DNA of 28,531 bases from a virus: the IMG/VR virus record IMGVR_UViG_3300032240_001572, positions 1 through 28,531 of that record. One strand, given 5' to 3'. Under the pieces are notes generated by a model. That model was not told the origin of the DNA and searched no databases. It saw nothing but the letters and a program-made list of their open reading frames with translations. Shown here piece after piece: positions 5,691-12,597 of the stretch. The position numbers were made by a program, and so were the translations under genes. Positions within the stretch are counted from its first letter, which is position 1, and each line of letters opens with the position of its first letter.

Positions 5691-5876
5691 TTATTCTCCT
5701 TCCTTTGGATTTCTTAGTCTAAGGGTAATTACCCAAAGAATAAATGAAATCAGGGTGACTTTGCCAATTACTGTTTTTGCACTGCCCGTTAGAACGAGCC
5801 ATGCTGAGAATAATCCAACAAAGGTCCAAATTTCGGACATAAAATCTTTAGAAATATCTTTTATAAATTGTCTCAT
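5691..5876 (-). CDS. Small two-segment membrane protein, possible second holin or antiholin (61 aa)
   Basis: An amphipathic basic start (RQFIKDISKDF) is followed by membrane segments EIWTFVGLFSAWLVLTG and VIGKVTLISFILWVITL, then a charged tail RLRNPKEGE. I recognise no family. Its ATG overlaps the TGA of the lectin protein, and it lies just before the holin candidate, so lysis is the natural guess. Paired membrane proteins of this size are typical of actinophage lysis cassettes. Confidence 0.7.
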   Translation of the reverse strand: MRQFIKDISKDFMSEIWTFVGLFSAWLVLTGSAKTVIGKVTLISFILWVITLRLRNPKEGE

Positions 5877-7696
5877 GCTCCGAACCTCCTTCTAATGGCA
5901 GCAACCGCAACGGTTAATACCAATATTTTTTTTGCTTTTTTTCTTGTTACTGGACTCATATCATTTCCGATATTAGCCAATGCTACATATGCTGCATTTA
6001 CTGCTTGTGCTCCTGGTACTGCTGCTATTGCATCTGGAAGTGGTGTTTCTATCACTGGCACAGCAATATCTGGAGCATTAAATGTTGTACCTCCAGGTTG
6101 TCCAATAAATGTATCCTGCGTTGTAATCGCATCTGGCGGAATTGGTAGACCTGATCCTGGAGGTGGTGCGGGTGGAGTTAAATTTCCATCTTCTCCCACA
6201 ACCTGTGGTGCTGTTTTAGTTCCAAAGAATTCTATTCCGCCGTTTTCTATTCCTGGCTTATCTTCTTGTATATGTGGAACCAGCACTTCTTTTGGTGCTT
6301 CTTTTACTATTGTATCTGAAAGTTGATCTGGACTATTTGGTTTTACACCAATAGCATCTTGTTTTGCTTTATCATCTGCTGTTTTTTGTGCATCAATTTT
6401 AGCCTGTGCATCTTTTTGTGCTTGAATTGCAGCATCCGCTTGTGCTTTAGCATTTTTTGCTGCTTGATCTTTTGCAGCCTGATCTGCTGCTATTTTATCT
6501 GCTTCCGCTTTTGCATTTGCTAATTCTTGAGCAATTCTTGCAGCCTCATCTTTAGCCTGTTGAGCAGCAAGTGCTGCATCTGCCTCTGCTTTGGCTTTTG
6601 CATCTGCCTCTGCTTTAGCAGCATCTGCTTTTGCTTGTGCATTTTTTTCTGCTTGAATTCTTGCATCTTCTTCTGCTTTTAATCTTGCTGCCTCTGCTTC
6701 TTTAGCCTGTTGTTCTGCTAATATACGAGCATCTTCTGCTGCCTTTGCTTCTGCTGCTGCTTTTTGTTGTGCAGATTTTGCTTCCGCTATAGCCTTTTCT
6801 GCAGCAATACGATCTGCTTCTGCTTGTGCAGCCAATGCTGCTGCAATTCTTGCTCTTTCTAATGCTACTGCTGCATCTGCTGCTGCTTTGTCTGCAGCAA
6901 TCTTAGCATCTATGGCTGCTTTTTCTGCAGCAATTCTAGCAAAATCAGGTACTAAAACAGTTACTAAATTAGACCAATTAGAATATACCTTAAGTGTATC
7001 GTTATCTGCTCTAACTGAAAACATATAATTTTTATCTAAACCATCTTGTCCTATAATATTTGTTTGTATAGTTATAGTTGTATTTAATGCTGTTGAATCG
7101 CCAACATTTCCTGTAGCAATACCCCAACCATTTGTAGTATTGGTAAACCACATAATGGCATATCTTTCTGGAGATGTATTAGTTTTTGTTGGAGCAGTCC
7201 AAGTTAATGTAATTTTTTGAGTTGTTGTGTCTAGTACGGCAGATAGATTGTTTGGATCATTTAAAAATAAAGGTTCTGGCTTTGGAGCAGGAGGTGGTGT
7301 TGGCGTTGGAGATGGAGTTGGGTCAACTATTACTTGTGGCAAATCTTGTATTGCTAAAATAACAGAAAGTTGTTTATATACTCCACCGCATGGATCACCA
7401 AAAATATCATTACTTGCAGAAATAACTAAAGACTCATTTTGAATGGCTGATTTAACAATAGATAAAGAATCTACTGCATGGCAATTTGGATCTATTGTGT
7501 AATCTATTGGTGTTCCATATGATGCAAATACTACGTGATCAATTTTATACCCTTGGGGAGCAGCAAGTTGAAGCACATCATTTTCTGCTACAGTTGCAGA
7601 AATCTCAGTAATTGCTCCATGAGCCTTGCTTGCACCTACTAAAAGTGGAAGTAAAGCAATTAATGTTACTAAGGCTATACGAAATAATTTTTTAAT
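5873..7696 (-). CDS. Secreted SUEL-lectin / FN3 / TolA-like coiled-coil protein with C-terminal hydrophobic tail (607 aa, ATT start)
   Basis: No ATG, GTG or TTG precedes the signal peptide. The frame begins at ATT, seven bases after AAGGAG, and reads KKLFRIALVTLIALLPLL with ASKA at about 22-25. A later GTG at 7576 would remove this signal. Residues about 45-117 match the SUEL-type lectin: VVFASYGTP, NCHAVDSLSIV, ISASNDIFGDPCGG, YKQLSV. Only two of the usual cysteines remain. A Pro-Thr linker (125-142), one FN3-like domain (about 148-250) and about 200 residues of Ala/Lys/Glu helix like TolA follow. The end is KKILVLTVAVAAIRRRF, a short hydrophobic segment with a basic tail. It is probably a host-envelope or cell-surface adhesin; a virion fibre is less likely because of the signal peptide. 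Confidence 0.85.
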   Translation of the reverse strand: MKKLFRIALVTLIALLPLLVGASKAHGAITEISATVAENDVLQLAAPQGYKIDHVVFASYGTPIDYTIDPNCHAVDSLSIVKSAIQNESLVISASNDIFGDPCGGVYKQLSVILAIQDLPQVIVDPTPSPTPTPPPAPKPEPLFLNDPNNLSAVLDTTTQKITLTWTAPTKTNTSPERYAIMWFTNTTNGWGIATGNVGDSTALNTTITIQTNIIGQDGLDKNYMFSVRADNDTLKVYSNWSNLVTVLVPDFARIAAEKAAIDAKIAADKAAADAAVALERARIAAALAAQAEADRIAAEKAIAEAKSAQQKAAAEAKAAEDARILAEQQAKEAEAARLKAEEDARIQAEKNAQAKADAAKAEADAKAKAEADAALAAQQAKDEAARIAQELANAKAEADKIAADQAAKDQAAKNAKAQADAAIQAQKDAQAKIDAQKTADDKAKQDAIGVKPNSPDQLSDTIVKEAPKEVLVPHIQEDKPGIENGGIEFFGTKTAPQVVGEDGNLTPPAPPPGSGLPIPPDAITTQDTFIGQPGGTTFNAPDIAVPVIETPLPDAIAAVPGAQAVNAAYVALANIGNDMSPVTRKKAKKILVLTVAVAAIRRRFGA

Positions 7697-7736
7697 CTTC
7701 TCTCTCCTTATAGTCTTGGTGTTGACTAATAGGATT

Positions 7737-7745
7737 ATTATATCA
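7737..7745 (-). promoter_or_regulatory. Extended -10 promoter (TGaTATAAT) for the lectin gene
   Basis: TG-a-TATAAT 40 nt before the ATT start. The -35 region is occupied by the T-run of the upstream terminator and has no TTGACA match. The leader would be about 33 nt with AAGGAG. Confidence 0.6.
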
Positions 7746-7756
7746 TTTTATTGAAC

Positions 7757-7785
7757 AAAAAAGGGAGCCATGTTAATGACTCCCT
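7757..7785 (-). terminator. Intrinsic terminator after the Ig-like secreted protein
   Basis: On the minus strand AGGGAG pairs with CTCCCT (7780-7785 with 7762-7767), with three more pairs (CAT/ATG) past one mismatch, a four-base loop, and then six T (7762-7757). It lies 16 nt after the stop at 7802. Confidence 0.85.
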
Positions 7786-7801
7786 AAATTGTAAGTATTA
7801 A

Positions 7802-8848
7802 CTACTTAATAAGTGCAACCTTAGCCTTTGGATTAGCCTTGTTCCACTTCTTTGCAAGTACGTTGTACTGTGACTTATATGTTGCTGCAGTAAGATCTGA
7901 TACTGCCAACTTTGCAGTTGCTGTCTCTGAATCAGATTTAGCCTTAGCAATTGCATCCGCAAATGCCTTATCTGCTGCAACCTTATCTGCTGAACGACCA
8001 GCCTTTTCTGCTGCTAGTTCTGCCTTAAGCAATGCAATCTGACCAGCAAGATCAGATACTGTGAACTTGGAAATTGCTGACTTAACTGGAGCAGTAAGAC
8101 CTGTTACTGTTGTTGCTGCTGTAGCACCAGTTGCAACAACTGTTACTTCTCCTGCTACTGCTGTAGCAAGTGATTCTGTTTTTGAACCAATAACAGTTAC
8201 TGGAGTTACGCCTGCTGCAGAATTAACTGCTGAGGTTGTAAGTGTTTTTGTAACTGAATTGTCAGCAAATGCTGTTCCAACCAAAGTGATTGCAATAGCC
8301 TCTGAAGCAACTGGGTTGCCAAATACGTCTGTTGCAGATGCTGTGATTGTTGGAACTGTTCCTACTGCTGTTGCTGTAGGTACTGAAAGTGCAACATTAT
8401 ATGCTGGACCTGCTGTTCCCTGAATATAAACAATTGTTGAGTATGCACCATTTGCAATGGTAATTGATCCAACAGTTGTTGAAGTTGTGTATGCATATAC
8501 AGTCATTGCTACTCCAGCAGATGTTGCTGAGTATGATGATGTTCCAGATGCAGTAGTAACTGTTGCTGGTGATGCTGTATTTAGTGCAGTAACCAACTTA
8601 ACTGTTGATGAAGCAGTGAAAGATACTACTGTACCTGTATCTGCTGTTGCTGCAAGTGCAATAGCATATCCTGCAGAGATTGTGTTAGTTGATGGAACTG
8701 CTACCGTTGTCGGTGCTGCAGAAGTTGTTGTGTTTGCTCCACCTGCAACTGTAACAGCAAGTGCTGCTGCGTTGGATGATGTAGCCATTAACATTGTGCC
8801 AGTCAGGGCTGCAGCGATGACAAGGCTGATCTTTTTGAACGAATTCAT
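7802..8848 (-). CDS. Secreted Ig-like surface protein with C-terminal coiled coil (348 aa)
   Basis: The signal peptide is textbook: NSFKKISLVIAAALTGTMLM with a cleavage region SSNAAA near residue 28. The mature protein is Ala, Thr, Val and Ser-rich beta sequence. Residues about 150-230 carry a bacterial Ig-like domain (ASATDVFGNPVASEAIAITL, the invasin-type 'D-x-x-GNPV' turn). From about 265 there is a coiled coil (IALLKAELAAEKAGRSADKV), and the end is basic (YNVLAKKWNKANPKAKVALI). It resembles abundant secreted or S-layer-like proteins of actinobacteria more than a virion protein. AAGGAG sits 5 nt before ATG, two promoters lie upstream and a terminator follows, so it is a separate, probably highly expressed unit. 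The base composition is richer in GC than its neighbours, perhaps pointing to host origin. Confidence 0.8.
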   Translation of the reverse strand: MNSFKKISLVIAAALTGTMLMATSSNAAALAVTVAGGANTTTSAAPTTVAVPSTNTISAGYAIALAATADTGTVVSFTASSTVKLVTALNTASPATVTTASGTSSYSATSAGVAMTVYAYTTSTTVGSITIANGAYSTIVYIQGTAGPAYNVALSVPTATAVGTVPTITASATDVFGNPVASEAIAITLVGTAFADNSVTKTLTTSAVNSAAGVTPVTVIGSKTESLATAVAGEVTVVATGATAATTVTGLTAPVKSAISKFTVSDLAGQIALLKAELAAEKAGRSADKVAADKAFADAIAKAKSDSETATAKLAVSDLTAATYKSQYNVLAKKWNKANPKAKVALIK

Positions 8849-8894
8849 TCTTTCTCCTTATATTGTTTGTGTTTAGTCATTTGACTATAACTTT

Positions 8895-8923
8895 ATTTTA
8901 CTATAGTAAATTAAATCTGTCAA
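8895..8923 (-). promoter_or_regulatory. Promoter TTGACA-17-TAAAAT for the Ig-like protein
   Basis: The -35 is at 8923-8918 and the -10 TAAAAT at 8900-8895, with 17 nt spacing, straddling the end of the large terminase gene. The leader would be about 40 nt. Confidence 0.75.
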
Positions 8924-10703
8924 GGTAGTCTTTCACCTCATCAGGTATTTCTTTACCTTTATATTCTATCATACCCTCCCCATTATTGTCAACAAAGAGG
9001 GGAGTATCTTTTTTAGTATTAGTCCATGTATGGACTTCAATCTCAAGATTATTATCTTTTTGTGTAAAACTAATAGCATCAAATACGGCTCCGCAAACAG
9101 CATCTGCAAGGTCCTTAGATTTTTTACGTGGGTGATCTACTTTTTTACCATTATCTGTTATTTTTAATTCTGCCATCTCATCAAGTAATAATTGAATATG
9201 AGGCATTGCCACACGCTCTTCATAAATCATCATGGCCAAATCTTCATAATGTTTTTTAGCAACAGAAACAGTATCAGTTCTTATTCCAACAGCCTTTAGT
9301 TCTTGTTGAATATCAAATGACTGCCAACGGTCAAATGTAACCATACCAATATTAAATCCAAGCCTTCTAAGATTTTGAATCCACTGTTTAACCTCTGAAA
9401 GATTAACTGGTCCTTCAACTTTTGGCTCCCAATATACTACTGCATCTACGACTACAATGGGTGCTACTTGTTCATAGTTATTAATTACTTGAACATTTAC
9501 CCATTTTTCTACATGAGCAATTGCTACCGCACATTTATCATGTTTTTGTGCAAGGTCAGCATGTACAAAATAAACCTTTTCTGGATCTGGCTTAAACGAT
9601 TCATCAAACCTTTTAAAGTTATCAATAGGGTTTCTAAGTGTCATACATTTTTCAAGTTTATCTCTTTGTTTAAAAAATGCATCTGATGAATAGGTTGGTG
9701 TGCAAAGGAAACGCATCATTGCATCTCCCATATCTTTGAAAAAAGCCATTTTAAAATCTTCAATTTCACGAGTTGGATTTACTTCCCATGTTGGTCTTTT
9801 TAAAGCAAATACTCCAGGATATTTATATGAAATAATATGATCTTCTTCCCAAGCAATGTCTAATTTATTTCCAACTTCATCTTCTGGCAAATCAGGATTA
9901 ATTATATAAGTATACTTTCTATCAATAACATCTTTTTCAAGAATTACATCTTCATACCTTTGAGAAATAAAGTCTCCATTGTAACGTGGGAATGAAAGTA
10001 AAACAACCTTTCCAAGGTCTGGAAAACGGGAATCTACAGTACCACTAAATGCCTTATAAATATTGTCTGCAGTTTTACCTTGATCGTTACCTGTACCAAC
10101 TTCAGATGCAAATCCTGAAATTTCATCAAGTACTGCCATAAGCAAGTTCAAACCTTCATGTGATTCTCTTTCTGAATGTCCAGAATAAACAGTAATAGAC
10201 TTATCAAAACCAATAGAGTCTACTTTTGGATCATACTTTCCAGCAAACCATGGTGAGCGTTCAATCTTGCTTTTAAATCCTTTAAAGAAAACATTCTTAG
10301 CCTGTTGTGCGTTAATTGCAACGTTAATGATATCAATAGCATCTCCTGATGGCTTACCAAAATATCTAGCAGGATCTTTAAGACATAATAGTTTATAAAC
10401 TACATATGCACATGCTACTGTAGATACAAAGTCTTTTCCAGATCCCTTGCCAAGTTGCAGGATAATTTCATTTTTTGTATATTTTTTAAAATATTGAGCA
10501 CCTTTATCATGACCCATAAGCAACTTTAAATCTTCTTCTTTATAAATTTGACTCATTGCTTCAACTATGTCGTATTGAATAGTTGATAGTGATGGTTGTC
10601 CCAAATAATCTGGATGTTCAACAAATGTTTTTGCATCTACTGGAGTTTCTTCAAAATTGTTATCTTGAAGTGCCTCAAAAAAATCATTGAACTTCGTGGA
10701 CAA
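8901..10703 (-). CDS. terL: Terminase large subunit (600 aa)
   Basis: This is the packaging motor and nuclease that moves DNA into the prohead. The ATPase half has Walker A GKGSGKD at residues 85-91 and Walker B LLMAVLDEISGF near 190. The RNase H-like nuclease half shows the acidic residues in VHADLAQKHD, GMVTFDRW and SKDLADAVCG. The start is TTG at 10703, overlapping the small-subunit gene by 20 nt; the next Met is at residue 50, too far in. The length is normal for the family. It follows the small terminase gene and precedes the exported-protein block. Two promoters for the next gene lie in its 3' end. Confidence 0.92.
   Translation of the reverse strand: MSTKFNDFFEALQDNNFEETPVDAKTFVEHPDYLGQPSLSTIQYDIVEAMSQIYKEEDLKLLMGHDKGAQYFKKYTKNEIILQLGKGSGKDFVSTVACAYVVYKLLCLKDPARYFGKPSGDAIDIINVAINAQQAKNVFFKGFKSKIERSPWFAGKYDPKVDSIGFDKSITVYSGHSERESHEGLNLLMAVLDEISGFASEVGTGNDQGKTADNIYKAFSGTVDSRFPDLGKVVLLSFPRYNGDFISQRYEDVILEKDVIDRKYTYIINPDLPEDEVGNKLDIAWEEDHIISYKYPGVFALKRPTWEVNPTREIEDFKMAFFKDMGDAMMRFLCTPTYSSDAFFKQRDKLEKCMTLRNPIDNFKRFDESFKPDPEKVYFVHADLAQKHDKCAVAIAHVEKWVNVQVINNYEQVAPIVVVDAVVYWEPKVEGPVNLSEVKQWIQNLRRLGFNIGMVTFDRWQSFDIQQELKAVGIRTDTVSVAKKHYEDLAMMIYEERVAMPHIQLLLDEMAELKITDNGKKVDHPRKKSKDLADAVCGAVFDAISFTQKDNNLEIEVHTWTNTKKDTPLFVDNNGEGMIEYKGKEIPDEVKDYLDRFNLL
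8963..8992 (-). promoter_or_regulatory. Possible second promoter TTGACA-18-TGaTAGAAT
   Basis: The -35 is at 8992-8987 and the -10 TAGAAT at 8968-8963, with a TG extension, inside the last codons of the terminase gene. It would form a tandem with the promoter at 8895. Confidence 0.45.
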
Positions 10704-11220
10704 TTGTAATCACTTCGCCTTCTTTGGCTACCTGAGATAACTTTTGCATAATCAGATCACGAACTTCTGGATGAGTTGTAGCAACATCTCTTAAAATTCC
10801 AACTAAAACTTCTTGACGTTTTTCAATTTCAAGCATTTCTTCTGCAAGTTCTTTATTCTCAAGAAGTCCAGCCTTTTGTAACATATCAATACGTTTTGCT
10901 TCAATGTCCATAACAAGTTTAATTGCTTGAGTTTTTGCACCAAGATTATTAGTCATAGATGCTTCATCAATAACTTCATAAGATTTAGCAATAAGTTTTC
11001 CATAATGTGCGTCCATAGATGCTAAGGCTTCTTTTGCACGAGCACGAATAGCATCATTGGCAGATGCCATAACTTTCCATTCATTAATAAGTTCTACAAC
11101 TTTAACTCGTGGAATAGCAAGTTCTTTAGAAATCTTGGTTGGATCATTGCCTTTTAAGTATTCAGCAACAACAGTGTTTACTTGATCAAGATGTTTAACT
11201 AACTCTTCTTCAGTTGACAT
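10684..11220 (-). CDS. terS: Terminase small subunit-like protein (178 aa)
   Basis: A predicted helix-turn-helix at about residues 15-50 (VAEYLKGNDPTKISKELAIPRVKVVELI) is followed by long helices (about 60-150) that could form the oligomeric ring. The end is short and polar. Position immediately before the large terminase, a 20-nt overlap and the size all fit a DNA-recognising small terminase. The family call rests on context and the DNA-binding motif, not on a strong sequence signature. Its ATG overlaps the DUF3310 stop by 11 nt. Confidence 0.75.
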   Translation of the reverse strand: MSTEEELVKHLDQVNTVVAEYLKGNDPTKISKELAIPRVKVVELINEWKVMASANDAIRARAKEALASMDAHYGKLIAKSYEVIDEASMTNNLGAKTQAIKLVMDIEAKRIDMLQKAGLLENKELAEEMLEIEKRQEVLVGILRDVATTHPEVRDLIMQKLSQVAKEGEVITIVHEVQ

Positions 11221-11452
11221 ATTTGCCCTCTAGTCTGTTAATTTCATCTTTAATATAAAAAATAGCCTTTTCTAAATCTTGAATAGTCTTAGACTCATCC
11301 TTAAGTCCTGCTCTCCATAGATATTTAAAAGCATTTCCAATATTAAAATTACGATGACGAGTAATCTCAATACATTCAATACCAGATGGGTCATTTATAT
11401 AGTGTTGCGGATGATTAACTTGATCAACCGTAATCTTTAGATTATCACTCAT
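11210..11452 (-). CDS. DUF3310 family phage protein (80 aa)
   Basis: It contains VNHPQHYINDPSGIECIEIT, FNIGNAFKYLWRAGLKD and DLEKAIFYIKDEIN. These are the hallmarks of DUF3310, a small protein widespread in phages near replication or nucleotide genes. The biochemical role is not settled. It overlaps the preceding short membrane-protein gene by 8 nt and the small terminase gene by 11 nt, so it is part of the same run. Complete in length. Confidence 0.88.
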   Translation of the reverse strand: MSDNLKITVDQVNHPQHYINDPSGIECIEITRHRNFNIGNAFKYLWRAGLKDESKTIQDLEKAIFYIKDEINRLEGKYVN

Positions 11453-11564
11453 CTTCTATTTCCCAATCAAATGCATCTGGAAAATTTTTTAATGCAGAAA
11501 TAGCATAGGTGATTCCAACTGCACTAGCAATCGCTAATGCTAAAACAATTTTCTTTTTATTCAT
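11445..11564 (-). CDS. Short single-pass membrane protein (39 aa)
   Basis: A short gene readable directly: ATG at 11564, TGA at 11447-11445. The product has a basic start (NKKK), a hydrophobic stretch IVLALAIASAVGITYAIS and an acidic tail (DWEIEDE), so it is an N-in membrane peptide or an uncleaved signal anchor. The ATG overlaps the stop of the HTH gene (ATGA), and its own end overlaps DUF3310, which supports it being real. Function unknown. Confidence 0.6.
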   Translation of the reverse strand: MNKKKIVLALAIASAVGITYAISALKNFPDAFDWEIEDE

Positions 11565-11716
11565 CTTTTAGACTTCCTTAATCCAAATTTTGCAAGGTAT
11601 ACATATATAGTTTCCACTGTGCATCCACACTCCTTGGCAATGTCTTCAGGAGTCTTTTTATCCATGACATAGCGTTTACGAAGCCAAGACTCACTTGTAT
11701 ATAGTTTAGCAGCCAT
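11561..11716 (-). CDS. Small helix-turn-helix DNA-binding protein (51 aa)
   Basis: ATG at 11716, TGA at 11563-11561. The sequence WLRKRYVMDKKTPEDIAKEC followed by GCTVETIYVYLAKFGLRK is a compact helix-turn-helix of the homeodomain-like/resolvase C-terminal kind, seen in small phage regulators. It begins 4 nt after the RuvC stop and has no ribosome-binding site, so translation would rely on coupling. A promoter-like TTGACA-17-TAAACT overlaps its start, so RNA initiated there would miss this ATG. It may control the downstream terminase transcript, but this is inference. Confidence 0.65.
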   Translation of the reverse strand: MAAKLYTSESWLRKRYVMDKKTPEDIAKECGCTVETIYVYLAKFGLRKSKR

Positions 11717-11731
11717 GGTGTTATTTGTCAA
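11703..11731 (-). promoter_or_regulatory. Possible promoter TTGACA-17-TGcTAAACT ahead of the terminase run
   Basis: The -35 is at 11731-11726 and the -10 TAAACT at 11708-11703, with a TG extension and 17 nt spacing. Initiation near 11696 would fall inside the HTH gene and serve the short membrane-protein gene onward. Confidence 0.5.
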
Positions 11732-12317
11732 CCCCAATCGCTTTCCCCCAATTTTTTATAGCCCAGTGTCCAATACCGCAAGCATCTGCTACATCATTAT
11801 CAGTAATAGTCCTATTGTATTGAATATTAATAAACTTAATTGTTCTTTCTTTTCTTAGATTTCTTTCATATGTCTTTAGCCATGACTCAGACTTTTCTGG
11901 GTTCTGCGCTTTGATATAAAACTTTTCATCTTTTGAGATTTTCTTATTTCCAATAAAATTTTGCCAAGTAATTGGAGATACCTTACCAATAACCTTTGTT
12001 CCAGTCTGACCTGCAGAACCAAGAATTGCTCCTTGCACAAGAGCAAGATCAGCAGCAGTCTTGGGACTATTCATAAATACTGTATGTTCAATTACTATTG
12101 CTTCAAAACCATCATAAATATCTAAGAAAGCCTTTACTTTTTTACCAGCATCCATAACTTTATCGTATATGTCATTGCCTTCAAAGTTAATTTTTCCAAC
12201 ACTAATAAGATCTTTTGTAAAGGTATCAAAAATAGCAAAGGCAAGACTATTAGTACTAGCATCAATAGCACATATTTTTTTTGGAATAAGTTCTAATCCC
12301 CATTTATTCTTGCTCAT
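11721..12317 (-). CDS. ruvC: RuvC-like Holliday junction resolvase (198 aa)
   Basis: RuvC-fold nuclease that cuts branched DNA from recombination and replication before packaging. The first acidic residue is D19 in CAIDASTNS, the second E78 in AIVIEHTVF, and the last pair D176/D179 in TDNDVADACGIGHWA, as in RuvC. KTAADLALVQGAIL corresponds to the family's helix before the GxxxG region. There is an insertion around residues 125-165 relative to bacterial RuvC, rich in Lys and Glu. It overlaps the zinc protein upstream by 14 nt. The assignment is firm at family level. Confidence 0.88.
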   Translation of the reverse strand: MSKNKWGLELIPKKICAIDASTNSLAFAIFDTFTKDLISVGKINFEGNDIYDKVMDAGKKVKAFLDIYDGFEAIVIEHTVFMNSPKTAADLALVQGAILGSAGQTGTKVIGKVSPITWQNFIGNKKISKDEKFYIKAQNPEKSESWLKTYERNLRKERTIKFINIQYNRTITDNDVADACGIGHWAIKNWGKAIGVDK

Positions 12318-12597
12318 ACTCTATAATCCCTAATCTCTTTAGTTCTTTTAATGCTTTATTTACAAGAACTGGATCAAATTCACATGAATCGCATAATAAA
12401 TTATCATTATATGCTGATAGTTGATCTTGACAATTTCTGCAAACTCTTACCTTACCAAGTCTTTTTTTTCTTTTTAAAACTTTGTGACGTTCAGCAATTT
12501 TTTCTTTAGTTGCTAATTCTCTACATTGTTCAGAACAATATATTTGATATGTAACTGCAGGTTTAAATGATGTGTCACACCAACTACATAGTTTCAC
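12304..12597 (-). CDS. Double zinc-knuckle protein (97 aa)
   Basis: Two separate zinc motifs: LCSWCDTSFKP with YCSEQCREL in the first half, and VCRNCQDQ with LCDSC in the second. A very basic stretch lies between (KVLKRKKRLGKVR), and a helical acidic tail follows. It should bind nucleic acid, but I cannot name a family. The start is GTG at 12597 with GGAGG six bases upstream, a strong ribosome-binding site. It overlaps the upstream Cas4-like gene by 14 nt and RuvC by 14 nt, so it probably works with one of them. Confidence 0.75.
   Translation of the reverse strand: MKLCSWCDTSFKPAVTYQIYCSEQCRELATKEKIAERHKVLKRKKRLGKVRVCRNCQDQLSAYNDNLLCDSCEFDPVLVNKALKELKRLGIIEYEQE

Noticed and set aside
5868-6326. 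Plus-strand frame opposite the lectin protein's C-terminus
   Set aside because: It is the antisense shadow of a Pro/Ala-rich region and has no ribosome-binding site.
8061-8876. Two Val/Ala-rich plus-strand frames
   Set aside because: Shadows of the Ala/Thr/Val repeats of the Ig-like protein; no start signals and opposite to the operon.
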